A program made the translations under genes and the position numbers. From positions 1 to 21,164 of the forward strand of contig UQZE01000016.1 in the NCBI GenBank assembly GCA_900545325.1: a stretch of DNA of 21,164 bases, read 5' to 3'. How positions within the stretch are numbered: position 1 is the stretch's first letter; each line of letters opens with the position of its first letter. Under the pieces are notes generated by a model. That model was not told the origin of the DNA. It did no database searches and worked only from the letters and a program-made list of their open reading frames with translations. The DNA is from an uncultured Eubacteriales bacterium. Lineage in GTDB: Bacteria; Bacillota; Clostridia; Christensenellales; Borkfalkiaceae. Below, piece by piece: positions 1 through 8,564 of this stretch.

Positions 1-1145
1 CAATGTTGCCGTTTTCGTCGATTTCCGCGTTTACCAGGGTAACGTACCCTTCGTCTTCTTCGGGCTTTTCGTCCATCAGCTGGAACACGCGGTCTGCGCC
101 CGCAAGTCCCATGACGACGGAGTTCATCTGCTGCGCCATGTTGGAGATGTTGTTCGTAAACTGGCGGGACATCGACAGGAAGGAAACGATAATCGCTATA
201 TACGAAATGGTATCGGGAGCGGAAAGCCCCGTGATGCTGAGGTTCGTGAGCCCGTTGATCGCCATGACGCCGCCCAGGAAAGCGAGCACAACATAGAGCA
301 GGTTACCCACGTTGACCATGATCGGCATTAAGATATTCGCAAAGGTGTTCGCCGCGCAGCTGTCGCTGAACAGCTGTTCGTTGAGCGTGTCGAACTTGGC
401 TTCGGCCTCCTCTTCATGGCAGAAGACCTTTACGACCTTCTGTCCGTGCATCATCTCTTCTATAAAGCCCTCGGTCTTGCCGAGCGCGATCTGCTGCTGC
501 AGGAAGAATTTGCCCGATTTACCGCCGACGTTCTTCGTGATGAGGAACATGACGAACACGCCGAGGAACACGACGAGCGACAGCCAGATGCTGTAATAGA
601 GCATGATGCAGAGCAGGAATACCAGCATGGTGATCGCGAGAAAGAGGTTCGGTATGCTCTGCGAAACGAGCTGGCGGACGGCGTCCACGTCGTTGGTGTA
701 ATGGCTCATGATGTCGCCGTGGGTGTGCGTATCGAAATACTTGATGGGCAGGCGCTGCATGCCGTCGAACAAATCCGTTCTCAGCCTATGCAGAAAGCTC
801 TGCGTTACGATGGCCATCAGCTGCGTGTACAGCGTGTTCGCGCCGATGCCCAGCACGTAGATGCCGATCATCGTGCCGATTACCTTTATAAGGTTGGGCC
901 AGGTGTATTCCCAGCCTGCGGCCGCGCCGTTGGCGTTGCCGTATTCTATGCCCCTGCCGATGATCTCTATCATATTGTTGAGAAAGATAGGGGCGGCGGC
1001 GTTGGCGACCGCCGTGAAGATCAGGCAGAAGAACACCGTGATCATGGCGGCTTTATGGTATTTGAAGAGATATTTCATCAATCTTCCGAAAGTACCTTTG
1101 CGCGCTCTGCCGTGCGGAACGCCTTTCATTTTAGTTTTCGGCATC
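1..1145 (-). CDS. ABC exporter half-transporter, membrane domain only (3' end outside window)
   Basis: This is the second subunit of a TetR-linked ABC exporter, expected to move a drug, lipid or peptide out across the cytoplasmic membrane. Reading leftward from ATG at 1145 (MPKTKMKGVP...), 381 codons are present. They cover a type-IV exporter transmembrane domain with several long hydrophobic stretches and the coupling-region phrases HGDIMSHYTNDVDAVRQ and EEAEAKFDTLNEQLF. The sequence ends in the linker (EIDENGNI), before any Walker A motif, so ATPase residues cannot be assessed. I chose ATG 1145 over ATG 1151 because AGGAGG lies 8 bases upstream of 1145 but only 2 from 1151. The start overlaps the end of the preceding gene by 15 bases, so the two are probably translationally coupled and form a heterodimer. 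By analogy with the pair at 9075-12561, this should be the subunit with the catalytic Glu and switch His; that is inference. Confidence 0.9.
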
Positions 1146-2876
1146 TTCATCGCCTCCTTTTTTCTGCGAATAATAAAGGTCGCGGTACGTTTCGTTGTTC
1201 TTTAAAAGGTCTTCGTGATGGCCGACGGCCTCTATTTCTCCGTTGTTCATGATGACGATTTTGTCGGCGTCTTCCACGGAGGCCACGCGCTGCGCGATAA
1301 TGATCTTGGTCGTGTCGGGGATCTCTTCGCGGAAGGCCTTTCTTATGAGGGCGTCCGTCTTGGTGTCCACAGCGCTGGTCGAATCGTCCAGAATGAGGAC
1401 TTTCGGCTTTTTCAGCAGCGCGCGGGCGATACAAAGCCTTTGTTTCTGACCGCCGGAAACGTTGGTGCCGCCCTGTTCGATAAAGGTATCGTACTTATCG
1501 GGGAAATTCTGTATGAACTCGTCGGCCTGCGCGAGCTTGCAAACCCGCACCAGCTCTTCGTCGCTCGCCTCCTTGTCGCCCCAGCGGAGGTTTTCCTTGA
1601 TAGTGCCCGAAAAAAGCACGTTTTTCTGCAATACCACGGAGATTTGGTTGCGCAGCGTTTCCAGGTCGTATTCCCGCACGTCGCGCCCGCCGACCGTTAC
1701 CGAACCGACGGAAACGTCGTACAGCCGCGGAATGAGGTTGACGAGGGTGGTCTTGGACGAACCCGTGTCGCCGAGTATGCCCACCGTTTCTCCCGATTTT
1801 ATGGTGAGGTTGATGTCTTTAAGCGCATATTTTTCCGCTTTTTCCGAATATTTGAAACTCACGTTGTCGAACACGATCTCGCCGTTTTCCACCTCGGTGA
1901 GGGCGTTTTCGGGACTCTTTAAGTCGCTTTCCTCTTTCAGTACCTCGCAGATACGGCGGGCGGAGGCCGCCGACATCGTAATCATCGCCACGACCATGGA
2001 CAGCATCATCATGCTCATCAGGCACATGGTGGAGTAGTTGATCATTGCCTGCAGGTTTTCCACGTCGAAATCGAGGCCGAGGGATTTAACCGCGAGGCTG
2101 GCGCCGAAGTAGGAAACGATGAGCATGACCACGTACATGCAGAACTGCATGAGCGGGGTGTTAAGGGCGAGCAGGCGTTCCGCCTTGGTGAAGTCGGCGC
2201 GCACGCTGTCGGACGTTTTGCGGAATTTTTCCGATTCGTGGTCTTCGCGCACGTAGGCCTTGACCACGCGCATGGCCTTGACGTTTTCCTGCACGGATTC
2301 GTTCATGGCGTCGTATTTTTTGAAAATGCGGTTGAAGAACGGCACCGCCTTCGAGATGATCAGGACAAGTCCGCCCACGAGCAGGGGCAGCACGATCACG
2401 AAGATCCACGCCAGACGCGGGCTCATGACGAAGGCCGCGACGATGGAGAAAATGAACATCATCGGGCTTCGGATGGCGATCCTTATGATCATCATGAAGG
2501 ACATCTGCACGTTGGTAACGTCGGTCGTGAGCCTGGTAACGAGGCTCGAAGAGGAAAATTTGTCGATGTTGGAAAAGGAAAAGGTCTGAACGCGGTAGTA
2601 AAGGTCTTTCCTTAAATTCTTCGCGAACCCGCAGGACGCCCGCGCGCACGCCCGCCCGCTGAGCACGCCGAACAGAAGCGCCAGGCACGCCAGCCCTACG
2701 AGTACGCCGCCGAGCATGAACACGCGCGACATATTTGCGGCCTTTATCGCGCCTATCAGATAGGAAGTTACAAGGGGAATAAGCACTTCGAGCACGACTT
2801 CCGCCGTAACGTAGATCGGCGTAAGTATCGTGTCCCGTTTGTATTCCCGGACGGATTTTGCCAGTTGTTTTATCAT
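1131..2876 (-). CDS. ABC exporter half-transporter, degenerate-site subunit
   Basis: A 581-residue membrane-ATPase fusion: transmembrane domain at about 10-310 and nucleotide-binding domain at about 330-570. Visible motifs are Walker A GDTGSSKT (369-376, with Ser where the usual second Gly of GxGK sits), Q-loop Gln 417, signature VSGGQ (473-477), Walker B LILDD (Asp 498 in the catalytic Glu position) and switch IAQR (Gln 529 instead of His). The Glu-to-Asp and His-to-Gln changes are the known marks of the degenerate subunit of heterodimeric exporters of the TM287/288 kind, so its partner should be the overlapping gene at 1-1145. The substrate cannot be told. The start is ATG 2876, preceded by AAAGGAGG; an in-frame extension to 2933 lacks such a site. 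It lies 72 bases downstream of the TetR gene with no terminator between, so it is probably co-transcribed with it. Confidence 0.93.
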   Translation of the reverse strand: MIKQLAKSVREYKRDTILTPIYVTAEVVLEVLIPLVTSYLIGAIKAANMSRVFMLGGVLVGLACLALLFGVLSGRACARASCGFAKNLRKDLYYRVQTFSFSNIDKFSSSSLVTRLTTDVTNVQMSFMMIIRIAIRSPMMFIFSIVAAFVMSPRLAWIFVIVLPLLVGGLVLIISKAVPFFNRIFKKYDAMNESVQENVKAMRVVKAYVREDHESEKFRKTSDSVRADFTKAERLLALNTPLMQFCMYVVMLIVSYFGASLAVKSLGLDFDVENLQAMINYSTMCLMSMMMLSMVVAMITMSAASARRICEVLKEESDLKSPENALTEVENGEIVFDNVSFKYSEKAEKYALKDINLTIKSGETVGILGDTGSSKTTLVNLIPRLYDVSVGSVTVGGRDVREYDLETLRNQISVVLQKNVLFSGTIKENLRWGDKEASDEELVRVCKLAQADEFIQNFPDKYDTFIEQGGTNVSGGQKQRLCIARALLKKPKVLILDDSTSAVDTKTDALIRKAFREEIPDTTKIIIAQRVASVEDADKIVIMNNGEIEAVGHHEDLLKNNETYRDLYYSQKKGGDEDAEN

Positions 2877-2948
2877 AATGCCTCCTTTTATCGGTCTGTC
2901 GTTCCGCGCCGCCCTGCGTTCCGTTTCCGGCAACAGGGCCGCCGCCGT

Positions 2949-3566
2949 TTATTTTTCGAAAATTCCGACGATAAAATCTATGTTGGGTCTGAACGGGTTG
3001 CGCTCTATGTTCCTGGAAATGAGCACGTTGTTCAGCGAATACCCCTGAATGACGGAAAGCAGCAGCGTGCAGCAGTTTTCCGCCGAATATTTGTCGGTGA
3101 ATTCTCCCGCGGCCTGCCCGTCGGCGAAAAACTTCATGAAAAGGCGGGGCAGGGGCTTTTTGAGGTCGCCGCTCGTAAGCGAATCGTCCGCGTTCACTTT
3201 CAGAAACCAGCGGGATATGAAGAAGAAAAAGTAATAGGAAAAATTCTCGTTCGAATATATTTTATTAAAGATATAGGTCAATAAATTCTTCAGTTTTTCC
3301 CGATATGCGCCCGTTCCCGAAGAAATATATTTTTCCACCACCTCGTAAGTGTCGTTGTTGGCGTTTTTCATGATCTCGTCGAATATTTCCTGCTTGTTTC
3401 GGAAATAGTGATAAAAAAGGCCGTGCGAACAGCCCGCTTTTTTCACTATGTCGTCCACTTTCGCGCCGTCGTAGCCCTTTTCGCAAAAGACTTTCAGCCC
3501 CGCAAGCACGATCTGGTCTTTGCGTTCCGCTTTGATCTTTTCAAGCTGTCTGGCAGTTTTCGGCAT
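2949..3566 (-). CDS. TetR/AcrR-family transcriptional regulator
   Basis: A 205-residue regulator that probably represses its own operon and the two downstream ABC exporter genes until a ligand binds. The N-terminal helix-turn-helix is plain at about residues 15-60: LAGLKVFCEKGYDGAKVDDI, then KKAGCSHGLFYHYFRNKQEIF, the usual TetR recognition-helix pattern (G-x-F/Y-YHYF-x-x-K). The C-terminal two thirds is helical and divergent, as expected for a ligand and dimerisation domain; the ligand is unknown. I chose ATG 3566 because GAAGGAG (3574-3580) stands correctly before it; an upstream in-frame start at 3593 would begin inside the candidate operator. It is first in a minus-strand operon with a consensus promoter at 3612-3640, and is divergent from metK. 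Confidence 0.93.
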   Translation of the reverse strand: MPKTARQLEKIKAERKDQIVLAGLKVFCEKGYDGAKVDDIVKKAGCSHGLFYHYFRNKQEIFDEIMKNANNDTYEVVEKYISSGTGAYREKLKNLLTYIFNKIYSNENFSYYFFFFISRWFLKVNADDSLTSGDLKKPLPRLFMKFFADGQAAGEFTDKYSAENCCTLLLSVIQGYSLNNVLISRNIERNPFRPNIDFIVGIFEK

Positions 3567-3582
3567 GATTTTTCTCCTTCGG

Positions 3583-3598
3583 TTGACACGCACGTCAA
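3583..3598. promoter_or_regulatory. Candidate TetR operator
   Basis: TTGACACGCACGTCAA is an inverted repeat with perfect 5-bp arms (TTGAC/GTCAA) around a 6-bp centre. It lies between the TetR promoter -10 box and its ribosome binding site, just past the expected start site, where a bound dimer would block transcription. The position and symmetry are seen; binding by the adjacent TetR protein is inferred. Confidence 0.5.
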
Positions 3599-3611
3599 TT
3601 GTTTTGCGCCT

Positions 3612-3640
3612 ATTATAGCGGAAATAAAAATCAATGTCAA
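3612..3640 (-). promoter_or_regulatory. Sigma-A-type promoter of the TetR-ABC operon
   Basis: On the minus strand, TTGACA (3640-3635) and TATAAT (3617-3612) are separated by exactly 17 bp, a full consensus match in both boxes. The start site should fall near 3605, just before the candidate operator. Such a strong promoter makes most sense under tight repression. Confidence 0.85.
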
Positions 3641-3757
3641 CTAAATAGCAAGTCTATTATAAAACGCATTTGTTAAAAATTTGTAAAATGTTTTGCGCGG
3701 ACGAAAAATGCCCCGCGCGCGCGGCGCAGAGAAAACATTATAAAAAAGACAAAACAA
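3641..3757. other. Divergent intergenic spacer with nested inverted repeats
   Basis: This is the AT-rich then GC-rich spacer between the TetR promoter and the metK promoter. It holds an 8-bp inverted repeat AATGTTTT (3687-3694) / AAAACATT (3732-3739). Inside it is a 6-bp pair GCGCGG (3695-3700) / CCGCGC (3713-3718). I see no convincing ORF, ribosome binding site or terminator T-run. It lies upstream of both promoters, so an upstream protein-binding site is possible but unproven. Confidence 0.4.
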
Positions 3758-3786
3758 TTGACTTTGACGGGCGAATGCGGTATACT
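3758..3786 (+). promoter_or_regulatory. Promoter of the metK operon
   Basis: TTGACT (3758-3763) and TATACT (3781-3786) with a 17-bp spacer, about 60 bases before metK. The expected start near 3793 leaves a leader of about 56 bases, too short for a full SAM-I riboswitch. Confidence 0.82.
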
Positions 3787-3817
3787 ATAAACCGAATTGC
3801 AATTTTAAAGAGAAAGA

Positions 3818-3834
3818 GCCCCGCGCGGCGGGGC
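3818..3834 (+). other. GC-rich hairpin in the metK leader
   Basis: GCCCCGC (3818-3824) pairs perfectly with GCGGGGC (3828-3834) across a GCG loop. It ends 5 bases before the GAGG ribosome binding site. There is no T-run after it, so it is not a terminator. It may stabilise the 5' end or tune initiation; I do not match it to a known SAM-sensing RNA. Confidence 0.45.
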
Positions 3835-3848
3835 GGACGAGGAACGAA

Positions 3849-5027
3849 ATGAAAAAAGTATTTACCAGCGAGAGCATCACGGAAGGACATCCCGATAAGG
3901 TGTGCGACCGCATCGCCGACGCCGTGCTCGACGCGATTTTGGCAAAAGACCCCGACGCGCGCGTGGCGTGCGAATGTGCGGCGACCAGCCAGTTTCTTCT
4001 CGTGATGGGCGAGATCACCGCGAACGCGGATATCGACGTGGAAAAGATCGCGCGCGAAAAGATAAAAAGCATCGGCTATACGGACGAGAAACTCGGTTTT
4101 TCCGCCGACGGCTGCAAAATAGAGGTGAGGCTCAACAAGCAGAGTCCCGACATCGCGCTGGGAGTGGACAACTCCCTCGAATGCAAGGGCAACAGCTGCA
4201 GCCTTTCCGATAAGATCGGCGCGGGAGATCAGGGCATGATGTTCGGCTACGCCTGCCGCGAAACGGAAGAGCTTATGCCGCTCACGCTGGTGCTTTCGCA
4301 TAAACTTTGCAAGCGCCTCGAAGAGGTGAGAAAAAGTGGGTTTCTGCCCTACCTGCGTCCCGACGGAAAGGGACAGGTGAGCGTGGAATACGAAAACGGC
4401 GTTGCACGCCGCGTTTCGGCGGTGGTGCTCTCTTCCCAGCACGACGAAACGGTAACGACCGAGCGCCTGCGCGAAGATCTGAAAAAACACGTCGTCGAAA
4501 AAGTCATCCCGAAAGAACTCCTCGACGGCGGGACGAAATATTTCATCAACCCCACGGGGCGCTTTGAAACGGGCGGCCCTGCGGGAGATTCGGGGCTGAC
4601 GGGCAGGAAGATCATCGTGGACACCTACGGCGGTAGATGCCCGCACGGCGGCGGCTCGTTCAGCGGCAAGGATCCCACCAAGGTGGACAGGAGCGCGGCG
4701 TATATGGCGCGTTACGTATGCAAGAACCTCGTTGCGGCGGGACTTGCCGACGAGATCACGCTGGAAGTCGCTTACGCCATCGGCGTGGCGCACCCCGTTT
4801 CCGTGTTTGTAGACACGCACGGCACGGGCAGGCTCGCGGACGAACGCCTGGCGGACATCGTCAGGGAGGAGTTCGACCTGCGTCCGCTCGCCATCATCGA
4901 AAAACTCGGCCTTCGCCGCCCGATTTACGAACAGACGGCGGTCTACGGCCATTTCGGCAAAGCGGGGCTCCCTTGGGAGCAGACCGACAGGGCCGCGGAG
5001 CTGAAAGGCAAATATCTGCATGCTTGA
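3849..5027 (+). CDS. metK: S-adenosylmethionine synthase
   Basis: This cytoplasmic enzyme makes S-adenosylmethionine from methionine and ATP; it normally acts as a dimer or tetramer needing Mg2+ and K+. The protein has 392 residues, the usual family length. The N-terminal ESITEGHPDKVCDRIADAVLD carries the ATP-binding His 14 and the metal-binding Asp 16. The family signatures GAGDQGMMFGYA (124-135) and GGGSFSGKDPTKVDRSAAY (267-285, with Ser where Ala is usual) are both present. ATG 3849 follows the GAGG site in GACGAGGAACGAA. It is the first gene of metK-comF-secA; its last 8 bases overlap the next gene. Its product would supply the methyl donor for methyltransferases such as RlmH in this window. 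Confidence 0.98.
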   Translation: MKKVFTSESITEGHPDKVCDRIADAVLDAILAKDPDARVACECAATSQFLLVMGEITANADIDVEKIAREKIKSIGYTDEKLGFSADGCKIEVRLNKQSPDIALGVDNSLECKGNSCSLSDKIGAGDQGMMFGYACRETEELMPLTLVLSHKLCKRLEEVRKSGFLPYLRPDGKGQVSVEYENGVARRVSAVVLSSQHDETVTTERLREDLKKHVVEKVIPKELLDGGTKYFINPTGRFETGGPAGDSGLTGRKIIVDTYGGRCPHGGGSFSGKDPTKVDRSAAYMARYVCKNLVAAGLADEITLEVAYAIGVAHPVSVFVDTHGTGRLADERLADIVREEFDLRPLAIIEKLGLRRPIYEQTAVYGHFGKAGLPWEQTDRAAELKGKYLHA

Positions 5028-5781
5028 ATTTCTGAAACGCGCCGCCGAGAAAAACGCGTTTAATCCCGGCTGGACGTGCGCTTACTGCGGGCGGGAAATA
5101 TTCGACGGAGGATACTTCTGCAGGGAATGCGCGGAAAAGCTGCCGCTCAACGACGGCGAGATCTGCGCCCACTGCGGCAGGGAGCTCGACGCGCCGCAGG
5201 ATTACTGCTACACCTGCGCGGGGCGGCTCACCGCTTTCGACGCGGGCAGGAGCGCATTCGTCTACGAAGGGATCGTTTCGGCGCTGATCAGAAAATTCAA
5301 ATACGGCAACGCGCGCTATCTCGCCAAGGTGTTCGCGCCCTATCTGGCTAACGTATATTACGGCAGTTTCGCCGCGGCGGACGCCGTCGCGTACGTGCCG
5401 ATGCTGAAAAAAGATCAGCGTAAAAGGGGATTTAACCAGACCGAACTGCTCGCGCGGGAATTTTCCGCGCTGACCGGGCTCAGGGTGATATCGGCCGCGG
5501 AAAAACGCCGTCCCACGGCAAAACAGGCCGCTCTCGACAGGGCGGACAGGCTGAAGAATATGGAAAACACGTTCCGCGTCGCGGATAAAGCGGCGGTCGC
5601 GGGGCTGAATATTTTGATCCTCGACGACGTTACGACGACGGGCGCCACCGCGAACGCGCTGGCGGCCGAACTCAAAAAGAGCGGGGCGGAAAAGGTCTTT
5701 GTCCTGACCGTCGCCTCCGTTTCGGGTTCGGAGAGGAAAAAAGAAAAACAAGCGGAGAGCGGCGCTTTCCGAAAGGAGTGA
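5020..5781 (+). CDS. comFC: ComF-family protein with zinc-finger-like N-terminus and phosphoribosyltransferase fold
   Basis: This 253-residue protein belongs to the ComFC/GntX family, linked to uptake and handling of transforming DNA; the exact chemistry is not settled. Four Cys pairs at the N-terminus (Cys 20/23, 34/37, 49/52 and 63/66) form one or two zinc-ribbon modules. The C-terminal half has the PRPP-loop signature ILILDDVTTTGAT (198-210) and the family phrase RKRGFNQTELLAREF (134-148). The start codon lies inside the last codons of metK (overlap ATGCTTGA) with only a weak upstream site, so translation is probably coupled to metK. No comFA helicase gene is adjacent, so competence should not be assumed. 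It ends 2 bases before secA. The family assignment is sure; the gene symbol is by family and context. Confidence 0.9.
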   Translation: MLEFLKRAAEKNAFNPGWTCAYCGREIFDGGYFCRECAEKLPLNDGEICAHCGRELDAPQDYCYTCAGRLTAFDAGRSAFVYEGIVSALIRKFKYGNARYLAKVFAPYLANVYYGSFAAADAVAYVPMLKKDQRKRGFNQTELLAREFSALTGLRVISAAEKRRPTAKQAALDRADRLKNMENTFRVADKAAVAGLNILILDDVTTTGATANALAAELKKSGAEKVFVLTVASVSGSERKKEKQAESGAFRKE

Positions 5782-5783
5782 AA

Positions 5784-8474
5784 ATGGGACTCATCAGGTA
5801 TCTTTTAGGCGGAGAAAACAGGCGGAACCTGCGGCGTTTGGACTCTATGTCCGACAAGGTTCTCGCGCTCGAAGAAAAATACAAGGCCATGAGCGACGAG
5901 CAGCTGAAGGGCATGACCGCCGAACTCAAGGACCGCCTTAAAAACGGCGAAACGCTGGACGACATCTTGTACGACGCGTTCGCCGTCGTGCGCGAGGCCG
6001 CGTGGCGCGTGCTCAACATGCGGCACTATAAAGTCCAGGTCATGGGCGGCATCTGTCTGCACCAGGGGCGCGTGGCGGAAATGAAAACGGGCGAAGGCAA
6101 AACGCTGGTCGCCACCCTGCCCGCCTATCTCAACGCGCTCACGGGGGAGGGCGTGCATATCGTTACCGTCAACGACTACCTCGCCAAGCGCGACGCCGAA
6201 TGGATGGGCAAGATCTATAAGTTCCTCAACCTCACGGTCGGCGTGGTCGTTCCCGGCATGGAGGACGACGAAAAGCGCAAGGCCTACGCCTGCGACATCC
6301 TCTACGGAACCAACAACGAACTCGGTTTCGATTACCTGCGCGATAACCTGAAGAGCCGCATCAACCAAATGGTTCAGCGCGAGCTTGTGTTCGCCATCGT
6401 CGACGAAGTGGACTCCATTTTGATAGACGAGGCGAGAACGCCGCTCATCATTTCGGGCAGAGGGCAGGAATCGAGCGAAAAATACATCTCCGCCAACAGG
6501 TTCGTCAAGACTTTGAAACTCGACGAGGACTTTACTATCGATATCAAGGAAAAGAGCGTGCAGATCACCGAAAGCGGCTCGGCGAAAGCCGAACGGTTCT
6601 TCGGGCTCAACAACCTCGCGGATATCGAAAACGCCGACCTCAACCACCATATACAGCAGGCGCTCAAAGCGCACTATATATTTAAAAAGGATAACGATTA
6701 TATCGTCAACGACGGCGAAGTCATTATCGTAGACGAGTTCACGGGGCGCCTCATGATCGGCCGCCGCTATTCGGACGGTCTGCATCAGGCGATAGAGGCG
6801 AAGGAAAACGTGAAGATACGCAACGAGAACAAGACGTACGCGACCATCACGTTCCAGAACTATTTCCGCATCTATAAAAAGCTGTCGGGCATGACGGGTA
6901 CCGCCAAGACGGAGGAAGAGGAATTCCGCTCCATTTACGGGCTGGACGTCCTCGAAATACCCACGAACAAGCCCGTCGTCCGCAACGACATGAACGATGT
7001 CATCTACTCCACCGAAAAGGGCAAGATGAACGCCATCGTGGAAGAGATCGCGCGCCGCCACGAAAAGGGGCAGCCCGTGCTGATCGGTACGGTAACGGTC
7101 GAAAAGTCGGAGGAGATTTCCAAACTGCTTTTGAAAAAGCGGGTGAAACATAACGTTCTGAACGCGAAGAACCATGCCAAAGAAGCGGATATCGTCGCGC
7201 AGGCGGGCAGACTGGGCGCCGTTACCATTGCTACCAACATGGCGGGGCGCGGCACCGATATCCTGCTGGGCGGCAACCCCGAATTCCTGGCGAAGAGAAA
7301 ACTCCGCGAAGAGGGCGTGGATCCCGAAGACATAGAGGTTGCGACCTCCTTCGTTTCCGACGTGCCCGATAATATCAAGGAAATCCGCGCGCATTACTGG
7401 GACGTTTACAACGAGTTCAAAAAACAGACCGACGCAGAAAAGGAAAAGGTCATCGCGGCGGGCGGCCTGCATATCCTGGGCACCGAACGGCACGAGTCGC
7501 GCCGTATCGACAACCAGCTCCGCGGACGAAGCGGCCGTCAGGGCGACGCGGGTTCCTCGCAGTTCTTCATCTCGCTCGAAGACGATCTGATCAAGCGGTT
7601 CGGCGGCGAGCGGCTGCAGAGCGTTTACAGTTTCTTCAAGGTGAAGGAGGACGAGCCTTTGCAGGCGAAAATGCTTTCGAGAAGCATCGAGAACGCGCAG
7701 AGGGCCATCGAGGGCAGAAACTTCGGCATCAGAAAGCACGTTCTGGAATACGACGACGTCATGAACAAGCAGAGAGAAGTCATGTACGCCGAACGTCTGA
7801 AGGTGCTGAAAGCCGATAACGTGCATGAAGACATATTAAAGCTCATTCCCGAATTTGCGAAATACGTCGTTTCCACGGCGATAGACAACGAAAACAAACC
7901 GGAAACGTGGGACATAGACGCGCTCAACAAGACGATAGAGGCAAAGCTCCTGCCGCCCGAAAGCAACTTCATGACCAAGGAACGCGCCATGAACTGGGAT
8001 TACGAATATATGCTTTCCCAGCTGAACGAGGCCGTTACGGAGGCGTACGAGGCGAAGATCGCGCGCTATAAGGAAGAAGGGCTCAACTTCTACGAGATAG
8101 AAAAAATCGTGCTTTTAAAGAACGTAGACGGCAAGTGGATAGACCATATCGACGCCATGGATCAGCTGAGAAAGGGCATTTCCCTGCGTTCCTACGGCGG
8201 CGTGGATCCCGTGATCGAATACAAGAAAGAGGGGCGCGAAATGTTCGAGGATATGACCATCAGCATCCAGGACGACACCATCGGCGTGCTTTTAAAAGCG
8301 GAATTGCAGAAAGTGCCCGTCCGCCGTCCCGCCGTGGAGGAAAAGAAAGACCTCGTTACCAACCAGGAAGGCCCCGCCGCGCCGCGGCGCGCCGCGAAGA
8401 CGGTCGGGAGAAACGACCCGTGCCCGTGCGGAAGCGGCAAGAAGTATAAAAACTGCTGCGGCAGAAACGTTTGA
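5784..8474 (+). CDS. secA: Preprotein translocase ATPase SecA
   Basis: SecA is the cytoplasmic motor that pushes unfolded preproteins through the SecYEG channel with ATP. The protein has 896 residues, in the usual range. In order: Walker A MKTGEGKT (100-107), DEVDSILIDEARTPLIISG with the DEAD-like box DEVD at 207-210, the preprotein cross-linking region, the second helicase half with TNMAGRGTDILLGGNPEF and QLRGRSGRQGDAGSS, the scaffold and wing, and a C-terminal SEC-C zinc motif (CPCGSGKKYKNCC, 880-892) that binds SecB-like partners or phospholipid. The start is ATG 5784 with AGGAG five bases before; GTG 5778 overlaps that site and is unlikely. It is the last gene of its operon, followed by a terminator, rather than running on to prfB. 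Nothing looks damaged. Confidence 0.98.
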   Translation: MGLIRYLLGGENRRNLRRLDSMSDKVLALEEKYKAMSDEQLKGMTAELKDRLKNGETLDDILYDAFAVVREAAWRVLNMRHYKVQVMGGICLHQGRVAEMKTGEGKTLVATLPAYLNALTGEGVHIVTVNDYLAKRDAEWMGKIYKFLNLTVGVVVPGMEDDEKRKAYACDILYGTNNELGFDYLRDNLKSRINQMVQRELVFAIVDEVDSILIDEARTPLIISGRGQESSEKYISANRFVKTLKLDEDFTIDIKEKSVQITESGSAKAERFFGLNNLADIENADLNHHIQQALKAHYIFKKDNDYIVNDGEVIIVDEFTGRLMIGRRYSDGLHQAIEAKENVKIRNENKTYATITFQNYFRIYKKLSGMTGTAKTEEEEFRSIYGLDVLEIPTNKPVVRNDMNDVIYSTEKGKMNAIVEEIARRHEKGQPVLIGTVTVEKSEEISKLLLKKRVKHNVLNAKNHAKEADIVAQAGRLGAVTIATNMAGRGTDILLGGNPEFLAKRKLREEGVDPEDIEVATSFVSDVPDNIKEIRAHYWDVYNEFKKQTDAEKEKVIAAGGLHILGTERHESRRIDNQLRGRSGRQGDAGSSQFFISLEDDLIKRFGGERLQSVYSFFKVKEDEPLQAKMLSRSIENAQRAIEGRNFGIRKHVLEYDDVMNKQREVMYAERLKVLKADNVHEDILKLIPEFAKYVVSTAIDNENKPETWDIDALNKTIEAKLLPPESNFMTKERAMNWDYEYMLSQLNEAVTEAYEAKIARYKEEGLNFYEIEKIVLLKNVDGKWIDHIDAMDQLRKGISLRSYGGVDPVIEYKKEGREMFEDMTISIQDDTIGVLLKAELQKVPVRRPAVEEKKDLVTNQEGPAAPRRAAKTVGRNDPCPCGSGKKYKNCCGRNV

Positions 8475-8482
8475 CGCGAATG

Positions 8483-8512
8483 AAAAGAACCTCTTCAGGA
8501 GGTTCTTTTTTT
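8483..8512 (+). terminator. Intrinsic terminator after secA
   Basis: AAAAGAACCTC (8483-8493) pairs perfectly with GAGGTTCTTTT (8499-8509) around TTCAG. The T-run continues to 8512. This 11-bp stem with a T-tract closes the metK-comF-secA operon. Confidence 0.92.
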
Positions 8513-8564
8513 CATGCCCGGCGGGCGGGGCAACGGCGGAAAGCGCCGAATGCGGCCGATTTTC

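Noticed and set aside
3787..3848. A SAM riboswitch before metK
   Set aside because: The promoter leaves only about 56 bases of leader with one simple hairpin, too short for SAM-I and without an anti-Shine-Dalgarno pairing I can show for a SAM-III type.
5805..7826. Very long open frame antisense to secA, and similar long antisense frames at 3738-5021, 8898-10847, 10858-12426 and 14452-15552
   Set aside because: They mirror strong genes on the other strand in GC-rich DNA, have low-complexity His/Arg/Ala-rich translations with no family motifs, and lack ribosome binding sites.
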